Source of the DNA: Gemmatimonadota bacterium
Lineage (GTDB): Bacteria > Gemmatimonadota > Gemmatimonadetes > Gemmatimonadales > GWC2-71-9
Reading direction: 5' to 3'
NCBI GenBank assembly: GCA_003220795.1
Contig: QHTK01000044.1
Span: 27,034-91,033 of the forward strand
DNA: 64,000 nucleotides
The notes under the pieces: generated by a model
Database searches by the model: none
The model's input: the letters and a program-made list of their open reading frames with translations, nothing else
Told to the model about the DNA's origin: nothing
Position numbers and translations under genes: made by a program
Part shown: positions 54,401 through 61,980 of the stretch, one piece after another
How the letters are laid out: each line of letters opens with the position of its first letter
Numbering within the stretch: the first letter of the stretch is position 1

Positions 54401-54444
54401 TCGTCGATCCGCTCGGTGCGGGCGAGCAGCTCGCGCAGCACCAC
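51385..54444 (-). CDS. Type IIG/Eco57I-like adenine-specific DNA methylase
   Basis: 1019 residues. N-terminal ~330: helical region with [20 protein letters not shown], typical of Eco57I-like proteins. Methylase core: [13 protein letters not shown], motif [20 protein letters not shown] and motif [15 protein letters not shown] (catalytic NPPW). C-terminal target-recognition region: [22 protein letters not shown] and [19 protein letters not shown]. It should methylate N6 of adenine. No PD-(D/E)XK nuclease motif is evident at the N-terminus. GTG 54444 follows AAGGGG. The frame has a suggestive [10 protein letters not shown] just upstream, without a usual start, so the true N-terminus may be 10 residues longer. 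Confidence 0.87.
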   Translation of the reverse strand: MVLRELLARTERIDDLRHLFGALGFQAAWEHVPPGPWLGEAHVEAAGVSRVVLVARHAAFRVFALAAADPDRAVRAAAQRLAAGAERGLACALGSAPRRLICAGWRPGGRPGAVRVAAFPLEHTPGSALGTLERLRPVPGETPLALSLRIGEALASEGVTPRFFKAFRLVLERLADRLPAPRSRTERHALALTALTRVLFLYFVQAKGWLDGDPRYLIHRFDEGLALRRSFHRHVFEPLCFGALNQPAGERSRSARALGSLPFLNGGLFEPTALERRHGTAAWSNADWRDAFDSLFERFHFSVRESESADLVAPDMLGRVFEGVMDPADRRASGSYYTPAALVRELVRAALEAALVSRCGLSPGAAERWVHRGEPPARPPDVTRLRLCDPAVGSGAFLLGALEELTALRRAIGDGPARVVRRQVLAHSLFGVDVKLTAVRLAELRLWLALVVDDDETDLARVAPLPNLDGHVRQGDALLDPLALARVLGGGGPATPALTGGAMQLERLGAARRALFSLTGPAKRAAAAELSRAEAALVERLFQDSIRMLEGRIAELLTVARDRDLFGRRRGLDASQRALLRLLRINRRELRAGVRRLRREGDAPFFAFEAHFGDIVAGGGFDVVLGNPPWVRAERLPPQVREALTTRYAAWRPVQQRGFGHLPDLAVAFVERALELAAPGGVAALLVPAKLTSSGYAERLRQLLARGTRIERAAVVDDAAGAFGAAVYPMALVAARADPAAHDQVAAALGPKSAAPRIPQRLLQAAGPWVLQPQATRVAQQLRDRFPTVGDRWMPQVGVKTGADQVFLVAAAAAWTRPAVRGRDVAAWRTTPRAHVLWTHAADGRPLERLPRELARLLEPHLERLRRRSDYRTGPPWQVFRTGLAYAPYRVVWADLARRIAAAVPQPDVVPLNTVYGIATRSAEDAHALAALFNSRWLTALARLVADPARGGFHRFNARVVRELPIPPAESPAWHTLAAAGSSGGADDDFVADLLHLDASDRRVLAPLAPLAAGAADSF

Positions 54445-54527
54445 GGGCCCCTTACCGAAGAAGGAGCTATGGTACGCGATCGAGCCGTCGGATTAGGTAC
54501 CGGGTTGTTGCGGGTGGGGTCGGATTA

Positions 54528-54582
54528 GTGCGGGATGCGAGATGCGAGATGCGTTTGGTCACCACGCATCCCGCATCCCGCC
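54528..54582. repeat. Heptamer repeat hairpin upstream of the methylase
   Basis: GCGGGAT and GCGAGAT heptamers (54530-54553) face inverted ATCCCGC units (54565-54582). GCGGGATGCG pairs with CGCATCCCGC over 25 bases. Between the DUF4097 stop and the methylase start. Confidence 0.7.
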
Positions 54583-54585
54583 TCG

Positions 54586-55368
54586 CTACGTGCTCTTTCT
54601 CAATCTGATGGAGCCATTCACCGTCGAAAGGGAAAGCTGCCGTCCCCCGTTGCCGATGGTGCCGTGCAGGTGCCGCGGGCCGAACTTACCCGTGACGAGG
54701 AGGGGAAAGTCCGTCACCAGGTCGCCGTTCACCGTGGAAGCACGGACTTCGGTCGAGAGGTCGGAGGGCAGGTCGAGCGTGATGCCGCCGTTCACCGTGG
54801 TGAACTCGACGCCGTCGCTCCAGTTGGCGCGGCCGAGCGAGGCGACGATCGAGCCGTTCACCGTGGTCGCTTCGGCGTAACCGGTGGTGGACAGGCGCAC
54901 GCTGCCGTTCACGGTGTAGGCCCACACATCCGCGCCCAGGTGCTCGGCTTCCACCTGACCGTTGACGGTGTGCCCGTAGAACTTGACGCCCGCCGGAACG
55001 CGCACCTCGAAATCCACCGACACGTCGTTGTCCTCAGTGCTCGACGACCAGTGGTCCCCCGCGGTGCACTCGTTGTCGCGGCGCGCGCGGCGCGGCGTGG
55101 GGTAGACGGCGCAGATGGTCACGGCGTCGTCCGTGGCGACGACCTTGATTTCCACCGACTCGGGATCGCTGCGGCGCGCGTGCTTGCGCGCCGTGACGGT
55201 GGCTTCGCCGCTCGTCACCCCGACGGCGTGGATGTCCCCGTTGACCCCCTTGATCTCGAGCCGTTTGCCGCTCGCGAGCCGGCCGCTCCAATGGAACTCC
55301 CCTTGCGCTCGGGCGGGCGGGACGGCGCCAGCCAGCAGCGCGAGGGCGGCGAGGGAGATGGCGCGCAT
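54586..55368 (-). CDS. DUF4097-type beta-helix protein, exported
   Basis: 260 residues with signal peptide (AVPPARAQ). The mature part has repeated strands with T-V-N-G turns (YGHTVNGQVEAEHL, YTVNGSVRLS, TTVNGSIVASL, TTVNGGITLDL, STVNGDLVTDF), the hallmark of DUF4097 beta-solenoids. The function is not defined; an envelope role is inferred from export and from the sigma/anti-sigma operon. ATG 55368 is two bases after the stop of its paralogue. Confidence 0.82.
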   Translation of the reverse strand: MRAISLAALALLAGAVPPARAQGEFHWSGRLASGKRLEIKGVNGDIHAVGVTSGEATVTARKHARRSDPESVEIKVVATDDAVTICAVYPTPRRARRDNECTAGDHWSSSTEDNDVSVDFEVRVPAGVKFYGHTVNGQVEAEHLGADVWAYTVNGSVRLSTTGYAEATTVNGSIVASLGRANWSDGVEFTTVNGGITLDLPSDLSTEVRASTVNGDLVTDFPLLVTGKFGPRHLHGTIGNGGRQLSLSTVNGSIRLRKST

Positions 55369-55370
55369 GG

Positions 55371-56249
55371 TCAGTGGTCCTCCTGGTCGTCGTGGTGCTT
55401 GTCGTGCAGCTGGCCGGGCCGGCGCAGCCGGATGTCCCCGTTGAACGTCTCGAGCTCGAGCCGGCCGCTGCCGGACCCGAGCGTGAAGCTGAAGCGATGC
55501 TTGGTCGTGTTCGTGACGCTCACAGGGAAGCTCGAGTCGAAGTCGCCGTTGAACGTCGCGACCGATACGGTCACGTTGGTCCGCTCCGGGATCCCGACGG
55601 TGACGTCGCCGTTGTGCGTGGCGAAGCGATAGTGGGCGCCGTCCTTGATGCTGCCTTCGTAGGTGACGTCGCCGCTCACGGTGCTGACCTCCACGCTCGC
55701 CGACTCGATTCCTTCCAACGAGATGTCCCCGCTCACGGTTTCAGCCGAGATGTCGCCACTCACGTTTTCGAGGGTCAGGCCCTCGCTCACCGAGTAGACG
55801 TCGACGTGCCCCTTGGCGTTCTGCAGCCTGACCGCTCCCTGCACCGACTTGAGCGACACCTGGCCGCTGCCCCCCCGGCACTTGACCTCGCCGTTCACCG
55901 TCTCCGCAGTGACGGCTCCCTGCGCACCGTCCACCTCGATGTCGGTGGAGACCCCGTGGAGATTCAGGTTCATCCAGGCCGGTGCGCTGATCTGGTACTC
56001 CACCATCTGTGCTATCCCACGTCGGCTTTCGGCCTTGACGCTCACGGTCGAGGCCCCGACTTCGACATCGATCCGGTCGCGACTGGAGTGCGTCGCCTGC
56101 ACGCGGACGGAGTTCTGGTTCCAGGCCTTGACGACGACCTCGCCGCCGAAGTTGTCGACGTCGAGCCGCATCCCGGGCCGGACCGGCACGGTCGTATCGG
56201 TCTGCTGGGTCACTGCCAGCGTGATGACGGCCGCGATGTTCAGGAGCAC
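55371..56249 (-). CDS. DUF4097-type beta-helix protein, exported, paralogue
   Basis: 292 residues from GTG 56249 (AAGGGG nine bases upstream). A signal-like segment NIAAVITLAVTQQ precedes repeated strands with T-V-S-G or V-N-G turns (TAETVNGEVKCRGGSG, LENVSGDISAETVSGDISLE, VSTVSGDVTYEG, VATFNGDFDSSF). It ends with a charged tail rich in His, Asp and Glu (HDKHHDDQEDH), which may bind metal. Second-last in the sigma-factor operon. Confidence 0.8.
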   Translation of the reverse strand: MLLNIAAVITLAVTQQTDTTVPVRPGMRLDVDNFGGEVVVKAWNQNSVRVQATHSSRDRIDVEVGASTVSVKAESRRGIAQMVEYQISAPAWMNLNLHGVSTDIEVDGAQGAVTAETVNGEVKCRGGSGQVSLKSVQGAVRLQNAKGHVDVYSVSEGLTLENVSGDISAETVSGDISLEGIESASVEVSTVSGDVTYEGSIKDGAHYRFATHNGDVTVGIPERTNVTVSVATFNGDFDSSFPVSVTNTTKHRFSFTLGSGSGRLELETFNGDIRLRRPGQLHDKHHDDQEDH

Positions 56250-56262
56250 GATGTTTATCCCC

Positions 56263-56958
56263 TTAGGTCCTGGCGGGTGCAAGCGCGCTGGCCCGCCGCA
56301 GCAGCTCCAACTTGCGCCGCATGGTGTCGGCGAGGTGCTGATTCAAATACGCGCTGCCGGGATCGGCCGCGAGCGCCCGCCGTGCCTGCACGATCGCGGA
56401 GTCGATCGTCACCAGGCTCTGCGTGAGCACGCGCACCGTGGCGCTGTCGAGGCGGCCGCTCGCGCGCCCCTGCTCCAGGGCGCTCTGCAGCTCGGCGACG
56501 GCCGCATCGTAGCGCGAGCTGGTCTTCTGGACCCAGCCCACCGGAGAGGTCGTCAGATCCGCGGCGGGGCCGCGCTGCGCGATCGCGCCTCCCCCCTCGA
56601 CAGGCGGGCGGCGCAGCGCCAGGTACGCGCCGCCCGAGCCGAGCAGCAGCAGCACCGCGGCCGCTGCGGCGAGCTGCGGGACGGTGAACGTCACGCGGCG
56701 CGTCCGTCGCTCCGCGAGACTCACCACGTGGTGCGCGCCCGATGACACGCCGATCTGCTCCGCGATGGCGGGCCACAGATCGGCCGCCGGCGGCCGGTCG
56801 TCGAGCGCCCGGGCGCGCGCTACCACTCGGCGCAGCTCGTCGAGCGTCGTCCGGCACGCCGTGCAGCCCGCGAGATGGGCCTCGAGCGCCGCGCGCTCCG
56901 CGTCGGGAAGTGTCCCGTCGATGTACTCTGAGAGCCGCTCGGTCCACGTATCGTTCAT
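56263..56958 (-). CDS. Anti-sigma factor with zinc finger and one membrane span
   Basis: 231 residues. The N-terminal zinc-binding anti-sigma domain has HLAGCTACRTTLDELRRV (HxxxCxxC). One membrane span (QLAAAAAVLLLLGSGGAYLA) lies at about 95-115, then a periplasmic helical part (EQGRASGRLDSATVRVL). It should hold the ECF sigma factor encoded just upstream until a signal from outside releases it. ATG 56958 is preferred over an upstream GTG-like frame because of the GGGGGAAA site ahead. Confidence 0.85.
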   Translation of the reverse strand: MNDTWTERLSEYIDGTLPDAERAALEAHLAGCTACRTTLDELRRVVARARALDDRPPAADLWPAIAEQIGVSSGAHHVVSLAERRTRRVTFTVPQLAAAAAVLLLLGSGGAYLALRRPPVEGGGAIAQRGPAADLTTSPVGWVQKTSSRYDAAVAELQSALEQGRASGRLDSATVRVLTQSLVTIDSAIVQARRALAADPGSAYLNQHLADTMRRKLELLRRASALAPART

Positions 56959-56974
56959 TGGTGTTTCCCCCTCA

Positions 56975-57002
56975 AATCCGCAACCCGAAATCCGCAATCA
57001 TC
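56975..57002. repeat. Heptamer repeat AATCCGC at the sigma/anti-sigma junction
   Basis: AATCCGC, AACCCGA, AATCCGC and AATCATC in register; the last overlaps the sigma-factor stop region. Confidence 0.6.
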
Positions 57003-57589
57003 TATTCGAGATATTTCCGCAGCGCCATCCGCGCATGATGGAGCTGCGATTTCGACGTCCCCGGGACGATCCCGAGCATGTCCGCGATCTCCTCGTGCTT
57101 GTAGCCTTCCACGTCGTGCAGCACGAACACCTCGCGCGCGCCGTCGGGAAGCCGCCCGATCGCCTGCTGGAAATCGAGCGACAGCTCGTGTACCACGGGG
57201 CGACCCGGCACCGCGTCGAGCACATTCTCGGCATCGTAATAGCGTCCCCGTTCGGTGCCGAGCGTCGTGCGGCGTGCCAGGATCACGTTGATCGCCAGGC
57301 GGTGCAGCCAGGTCCCGAACGCCGCCTCGCCGCGGAACGTGCCGAGCTTGCTCCAGGCGCGGACGAACACATCCTGCGTGACGTCGTCAGCCACGTCGGG
57401 ATTGATCATCCGGCGCGCCAGGCTGTGGACCCGCGCCACGTGGGAGCGGTACAGCCGCTCGAACGCGCGCCCGTCGCCACTGGCGGCGAGCGCCACGTCG
57501 GCCGTTTCCGCGTCCCCCGTGCCTCCCCCGCCCGTCGCCTGGTCCGGATCTCTGCGCAGTGTCGCCGCCCCGGGACTGGTGAGCTCCAT
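57002..57589 (-). CDS. ECF-type RNA polymerase sigma factor
   Basis: 195 residues. Region 2: FERLYRSHVARVHSLARRMI followed by VADDVTQDVFVRAWSKLGTF; region 4: AIGRLPDGAREVFVLHDVEG, then YKHEEIADMLGIVPGTSKSQ and LHHARMALRKYL. The linker is short, as in ECF factors. It is the first gene of a four-gene operon with the anti-sigma factor and two DUF4097 proteins; these are the likely regulon core. It is divergent from the NicO-like gene. Confidence 0.9.
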   Translation of the reverse strand: MELTSPGAATLRRDPDQATGGGGTGDAETADVALAASGDGRAFERLYRSHVARVHSLARRMINPDVADDVTQDVFVRAWSKLGTFRGEAAFGTWLHRLAINVILARRTTLGTERGRYYDAENVLDAVPGRPVVHELSLDFQQAIGRLPDGAREVFVLHDVEGYKHEEIADMLGIVPGTSKSQLHHARMALRKYLE

Positions 57590-57672
57590 GTGCCGAATTT
57601 GATAGGGACTAGAGGTAAAAGGTTGTAGGGCAGTAGGAAAGGCAACTGCTACAGGGCTAAATTGCGGGCCGG

Positions 57673-58362
57673 ATGAGTCCCTCCCTCCTCGCCCTCACGG
57701 GCCTCGGCTTGCTCCTCGGGTTCCGTCACGCATTCGAGCCCGACCATCTCGCCGCCGTGTCGACGCTCGCGACACGCCAAGGCCGCCTGCTCGACGCCTG
57801 CCGTCTGGGGCTCGCGTGGGCCGTGGGCCACACCGCCAGCGTCGGGGTGGTCGTGGCCGTGATCATGATATTCGGCATCCATCTTCCCGACCGCCTGTGG
57901 CCGGCCGCCGACTTTCTAGTCGCGCTGCTCTTGATCGGGCTCGGCGCATCGGTCATGCTGCGCTACGCGCGCGGGCGCTGGCACCTGCACGTGCACGCCC
58001 ATGACGGCGACCCGCATCTACACCTCCACAGCCACGCGCACGGGACGGAGCACGCGCACGCCCACCCGGGTGGGGACGCAAGGCGCTCGCTCGGGTTCGG
58101 GCTGCTCCATGGGCTCGCCGGCAGCGCCGCAATTTTGGTCCTACTCGTGGCAGCGGCGCCCACTCGTACCGCTCAGTTCGCGTACTTCGCTGCGTTCGCG
58201 CTGGGCACCATGATCGGTATGCTGCTGGTCTCGTTCTCGCTCGCCGGGCTGGTACGGCTCGCGTCGGGGCGCGGGGCGACGTGGGCGACGGCCCTCCACT
58301 TAGGCTCAGCGGTCATCAGCGTGGTGGTTGGGCTGCTGCTCGCGGGAAAGACACTGCAATAG
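57673..58362 (+). CDS. NicO/HupE-like nickel-cobalt transporter
   Basis: 229 residues, six or so membrane spans. The metal motif GFRHAFEPDHLAAV (HxxxxDH) is in span I, and LGLAWAVGHTASVG in the next. A cytoplasmic or periplasmic loop is exceptionally rich in histidine (HLHVHAHDGDPHLHLHSHAH, about 115-135), a metal-trapping feature of RcnA/NicO-type proteins. Uptake or efflux cannot be decided. ATG 57673. Confidence 0.82.
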   Translation: MSPSLLALTGLGLLLGFRHAFEPDHLAAVSTLATRQGRLLDACRLGLAWAVGHTASVGVVVAVIMIFGIHLPDRLWPAADFLVALLLIGLGASVMLRYARGRWHLHVHAHDGDPHLHLHSHAHGTEHAHAHPGGDARRSLGFGLLHGLAGSAAILVLLVAAAPTRTAQFAYFAAFALGTMIGMLLVSFSLAGLVRLASGRGATWATALHLGSAVISVVVGLLLAGKTLQ

Positions 58363-58375
58363 AGACGTCACTGTG

Positions 58376-59635
58376 TCAAGCAGCTGTCGAGATGCTGTCT
58401 CCATCCTGCGCCGCCACTACCGCGGCGCCGGACAGGCTGCCCATGACATTCGTCATGGTGCGGAACATGTCGGGGATGCGATCGAGCCCGATGAGGAGCG
58501 TGAGTCCGGCGAGCGGCAGTCCGGTGGCGCTGAACGCGGGCGCTAGGCTCACGATGCTCGCGGACGGCACGCTGGCGACGGTGAGTGAGGCGAGAAACAC
58601 CGCGGCGCCCGCCTGGAACAGCTCCCCGACACCGAGCGGGACGCCATACAGGTGCGCCGCGAACAAAATTGCCACCGCCTGAAACAGCGCGCTCCCCGAC
58701 CGGTTGATGCTCGCGCCCAACGGCAGCACGAAGCTCGTGACGGTGCGCGAGATCTTGAGCTCCTGCTCGGCGGCCGCCAGCATCGTGGGGAGGGTCGCGA
58801 GCGACGACGTGGTCGAGAACGCCATCGCGAGCGACGGCCAGGCGACCTCCAGAAACCGCGACACGCGGACCCGCGCGATCAGCGCAATCGCAGGCAGCAG
58901 CACACCGGCGATGAACACACCCAGCCCGGCGACCACCGCCAGCACGAACACAGCCATCGTCTTCACGAGCGACAGCCCGAACTGAGCGACCGCCCCCGCC
59001 ACCAGCGCGAAGATGCCGAGCGGGGCGAGCAGCAGCACCCACCACACGATGCGGATCAGCGCCGCGGTCGCGACGTCGGCGAGATCGGTCAGGGTGCGGC
59101 GCTTCTCCTCCGGCAGTCCGGCGGCGGCGACGGCGAAGAGCGTCGTGGCGACGATCAGCGGCAGCAGGTTGCCGTCGATCGCAGCGCGCAACGGATTCGA
59201 CGGGATCAGTTCGACCAGGAACCGCGCACCGCTCAGGATCTGCTCCGCCGCGTGCCGCACCGCGTCCGAGTCGGCGAGCGCGCTCTGGCGCAGCGCGGCC
59301 TGCTGGTCCGGCGTCACGCCCGCGAGGGGCAGGGACAGCGCCGCCACCGCGAAGCCGATCACGATCGCGGCGAGGGTCGTGGCCCAGAAGAACGCCAGCG
59401 TCCTGATTCCGAGCCGGCCCACCCGCCGCACGCTGCCGAGTCCCGCCACGCCCGCGAACAGCGCGGTCACGACGAGCGGGATCACCACCATCCAGAGCAG
59501 GTTCAGGAACAGCGTGCCGAGCGGCCGTAGGCCTCGGGCGACGGTCAGCAGCGCGGGCTGCTGGGTCCACGCGGCCGCGAGCCCGAGCATGAGTCCGGCG
59601 GCGAGGCCGATCGTCATCCGCACGTGGCTGGGCAT
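58376..59635 (-). CDS. Dicarboxylate/amino acid:cation symporter (DAACS family)
   Basis: 419 residues, about eight membrane helices with two re-entrant loops. Conserved blocks: FLNLLWMVVIPLVVTALFAG, FSTTSSLATLPTMLAAAEQE (serine-rich hairpin), FVLPLGASINRSGSALFQAV and the second hairpin VASVPSASIVSLAPAFSATG. It imports glutamate, aspartate or C4-dicarboxylates with sodium or protons. Ends 13 bp from the NicO-like gene, tail-to-tail. Confidence 0.9.
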   Translation of the reverse strand: MPSHVRMTIGLAAGLMLGLAAAWTQQPALLTVARGLRPLGTLFLNLLWMVVIPLVVTALFAGVAGLGSVRRVGRLGIRTLAFFWATTLAAIVIGFAVAALSLPLAGVTPDQQAALRQSALADSDAVRHAAEQILSGARFLVELIPSNPLRAAIDGNLLPLIVATTLFAVAAAGLPEEKRRTLTDLADVATAALIRIVWWVLLLAPLGIFALVAGAVAQFGLSLVKTMAVFVLAVVAGLGVFIAGVLLPAIALIARVRVSRFLEVAWPSLAMAFSTTSSLATLPTMLAAAEQELKISRTVTSFVLPLGASINRSGSALFQAVAILFAAHLYGVPLGVGELFQAGAAVFLASLTVASVPSASIVSLAPAFSATGLPLAGLTLLIGLDRIPDMFRTMTNVMGSLSGAAVVAAQDGDSISTAA

Positions 59636-59677
59636 CGGGCCGGGAAGGTATTATTGGGCACCCCCTCGAGCTAGCCT

Positions 59678-60520
59678 CTGGCCACTCCATCGAAACGATC
59701 GTTCCGGCTCACCGGCGCCGACGGCGGTCCGCTGCGCGGCGACGTCACGAGCGCCGGCGGCGAGCGCCCGGTCGTCGTCGTGTGCCACGGTTTCCAGGGC
59801 TTCAAGGATTGGGGCTTCTTTCCGTACGTCGCCGAGCGGCTCGCCCGCGCCGGACTCGGCGTAGTGTCGTTCAACTTTTCGGGCGCCGGCGTGGGTGAGG
59901 ACTCCGCCACGTTCGACGAGCCGGAGCGGTTTGGGCACAACACGTACACGAAGGAGCTGCGTGATCTCGACATCGTGCTGGACGCTCTGACGAAAGGCGC
60001 CTTCGGCTTTCAGCCGTCGGCATACGGCCTGTTCGGGCACAGCGCGGGCGGCGGCGTCGCCGTGTTGCGCGCGGCCCAGGACGAGCGTGTCCGCGCACTC
60101 GTCACCTGGGCGGCGGTCGCCCGATTCGGCCGCCTCATCGCGCCCTTGATCGACGAGTTGCGTCGCACTGGCACGGCTCGCGTCGTCAGCCCGCGCACCG
60201 GCGAGGAGCTTCCTCTCTACCGGGACATCAGCGATGACCTGGACGCGCACGGCGCGGCGGGGGGCGGGCTGGACGTGATGCGGGCCGCCGGCGCCGTGCG
60301 CGCGCCGTGGCTCATCGTGCACGGCACGGCGGACCAAACGGTGCCGTGGGGCGACGGTCGCGACCTCCACACCGCAGCGGGCGCCGGCGAGCGGCAGCTG
60401 TTTCTGGTGGACGGCGCCGGCCACGGCTTCGGCGCCGGTCACCCCTGGACCGGCTCCAATCCCGCCCTCGAGCAGGTGGTGCGACGGACGCTGGACTGGT
60501 TCGCCCGGCACCTGTCGTGA
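59678..60520 (+). CDS. Alpha/beta-hydrolase (dienelactone-hydrolase-like); probable CTG start
   Basis: 280 residues from CTG 59678. Motifs: VVVVCHGFQGFKDWGFF, the nucleophile GLFGHSAGGGVAVL, the acid VHGTADQTVPW and the base GAGHGFGAGHPW. A stop (TAG) lies at 59672, two codons before CTG, and the next GTG (59780) falls inside the first core strand and would remove about 34 residues that fit the fold. CTG is therefore the best start. TATTAT (59651-59656) is a -10-like box. Its TGA overlaps the GTG of the Nudix gene. Confidence 0.8.
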   Translation: MATPSKRSFRLTGADGGPLRGDVTSAGGERPVVVVCHGFQGFKDWGFFPYVAERLARAGLGVVSFNFSGAGVGEDSATFDEPERFGHNTYTKELRDLDIVLDALTKGAFGFQPSAYGLFGHSAGGGVAVLRAAQDERVRALVTWAAVARFGRLIAPLIDELRRTGTARVVSPRTGEELPLYRDISDDLDAHGAAGGGLDVMRAAGAVRAPWLIVHGTADQTVPWGDGRDLHTAAGAGERQLFLVDGAGHGFGAGHPWTGSNPALEQVVRRTLDWFARHLS

Positions 60521-61092
60521 AGCCCACGCTCGCCGCCGTGCGGTTCGCGCTGCAGGACTTCCGCGCCAAGCCTGAGGCCGCGCCCGGGGCGAGCCCCGCC
60601 GCGGTAGCCTTGATCCTGCTCGAAGGGCCTCGGGGGCTCGAGACGCTGCTGATCCGTCGCGCCGAGCGCGCCGACGATCCCTGGTCCGGTCAGGTCGCGC
60701 TGCCGGGCGGCCGTTACGATCCCGCCGACGCCGACCTCCTCGTCACGGCGATCCGCGAGACGCGCGAGGAGACCGGGGTCGATCTGTCCGCCGCCGAGCG
60801 CCTCGGTGTGCTCGACGACCTGTACCCCCGAACCCCCACGCTCCCCGCCGTTGTGGTGCGCCCCTTTGTGTTCGCGCTCGCGTCCCGCCCGACCCTCGTC
60901 CCGGGCGTCGAGGCCGCGCGGGTGTTCTGGCTGCCGCTCGATCGCTTGTCGCAGCGCGGCGTGCGGCGCGACTTCACGCTGCCGGTGCGCGGCGTCGAGC
61001 GCACGTTCCCCGCGTATGTCGTCGACGAAATCGTCATCTGGGGAATGACCGAGCGGATCCTTACGCCGTTTCTCAAGCTGATCAGTGTCTAA
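60517..61092 (+). CDS. Nudix hydrolase (CoA pyrophosphatase-like)
   Basis: 191 residues from GTG 60517 (GTGA overlap). The Nudix box is GGRYDPADADLLVTAIRETR followed by EETG, with the REx2EE acids intact and Asp instead of the first Glu, as in NudL-type CoA pyrophosphatases. WSGQVALPGGR and the tail IVIWGMTERIL also match that clade. It probably cleaves CoA or a nucleoside diphosphate compound. Confidence 0.85.
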   Translation: MKPTLAAVRFALQDFRAKPEAAPGASPAAVALILLEGPRGLETLLIRRAERADDPWSGQVALPGGRYDPADADLLVTAIRETREETGVDLSAAERLGVLDDLYPRTPTLPAVVVRPFVFALASRPTLVPGVEAARVFWLPLDRLSQRGVRRDFTLPVRGVERTFPAYVVDEIVIWGMTERILTPFLKLISV

Positions 61093-61131
61093 ACACATCT
61101 CTTTGTAGGCTACAGAAATCCACATATTCGC

Positions 61132-61167
61132 TTGACAACATTGAAAGTTTAGTGTAGTCTAATGTTG
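61132..61167 (+). promoter_or_regulatory. Sigma-70-type promoter and operator of the dtxR-mntH operon
   Basis: TTGACA (61132-61137), 17 bp, TAGTCT (61155-61160). An inverted repeat CAACATT (61136-61142) / AATGTTG (61161-61167) brackets TTTAG-TGTAGT-CTAAT, which resembles DtxR/MntR boxes. Metal-dependent autorepression is likely. The region is AT-rich compared with its surroundings. Confidence 0.55.
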
Positions 61168-61260
61168 ACGAGTCAGATTGATCTAAGTCTTTCTCCTTAC
61201 AGCTGATAGCCAGTAGCTGGTGGCGCTCTTGCCAGCGCCTTTCCGGCAGGGAGAATCGGC

Positions 61261-61980
61261 ATGCATGCAACGTTGCGAGACGCCAACCCAGAACTGACCC
61301 CGTCGGTCGAAGACTATCTCAAGGTCATTTACCACCTCTCGAATCAGGGTGGCTTCGCCGCGACGAGCGACATCGCGGCGATGCTCGACGTGGCGCCGCC
61401 CTCGGTGAGCGGCATGGTGAAGCGCCTCTCGGAAACGGGACTGATCGAGCACGTCCCGTATCGCGGTGTGCAGCTCACGGCCCAGGGGCGTCGCGCGGCG
61501 CTGCGCATGATCCGCCGCCACCGCCTGCTCGAGCTCTATTTGACGCAGCAGCTCGGGTACGATTGGGGCAGCGTCCACGCCGAAGCGGAGCGGCTCGAGC
61601 ACGCGGTGTCCGACGAGCTAATCGACCGCATGGCCCGCGCGCTGGGCGATCCGCAATATGATCCGCACGGCGATCCCATTCCGACTGCGGCCGGGGAGAT
61701 CGAGGAAGCCGAGCTCGTGTCGCTCGCCGACGTGAGCGTCGGCACCAAGCTCGAGCTGCGCCAGGTGGGCACGCAGGATCCGGCGCGGCTGCGCTACTTC
61801 GCCGAGCAGGGGCTCACGCCGGGGGTGCTGCTCACCATAACCGACCGCCAGCCCTTCAACGGGCCGACGACGATCGGGCTCGTGCCTTCGGGCGACCCCC
61901 GCGTGGTGGGGCGCGAGCTCGCCCTGCTGCTGTGGTGCCGCGAGGTGCCGATCACCGACCATGGCTACGCGAGCCGTTGA
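61261..61980 (+). CDS. DtxR/MntR-family metal-dependent transcriptional repressor
   Basis: 239 residues. N-terminal winged helix ([20 protein letters not shown], then [20 protein letters not shown]), dimerisation domain with metal-binding [12 protein letters not shown] and [17 protein letters not shown], and a C-terminal SH3/FeoA-like domain (about 155-230). It should repress metal uptake when manganese or iron is plentiful. The next gene is an NRAMP transporter overlapping by 20 bp, which points to Mn/Fe control. GGGAG lies nine bases before ATG. Confidence 0.9.
   Translation: MHATLRDANPELTPSVEDYLKVIYHLSNQGGFAATSDIAAMLDVAPPSVSGMVKRLSETGLIEHVPYRGVQLTAQGRRAALRMIRRHRLLELYLTQQLGYDWGSVHAEAERLEHAVSDELIDRMARALGDPQYDPHGDPIPTAAGEIEEAELVSLADVSVGTKLELRQVGTQDPARLRYFAEQGLTPGVLLTITDRQPFNGPTTIGLVPSGDPRVVGRELALLLWCREVPITDHGYASR

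Noticed and set aside
49107..54444. Complete DISARM or BREX system
   Set aside because: Only a methylase and a helicase are present; flanking genes are a HAD phosphatase and a DUF4097 operon.
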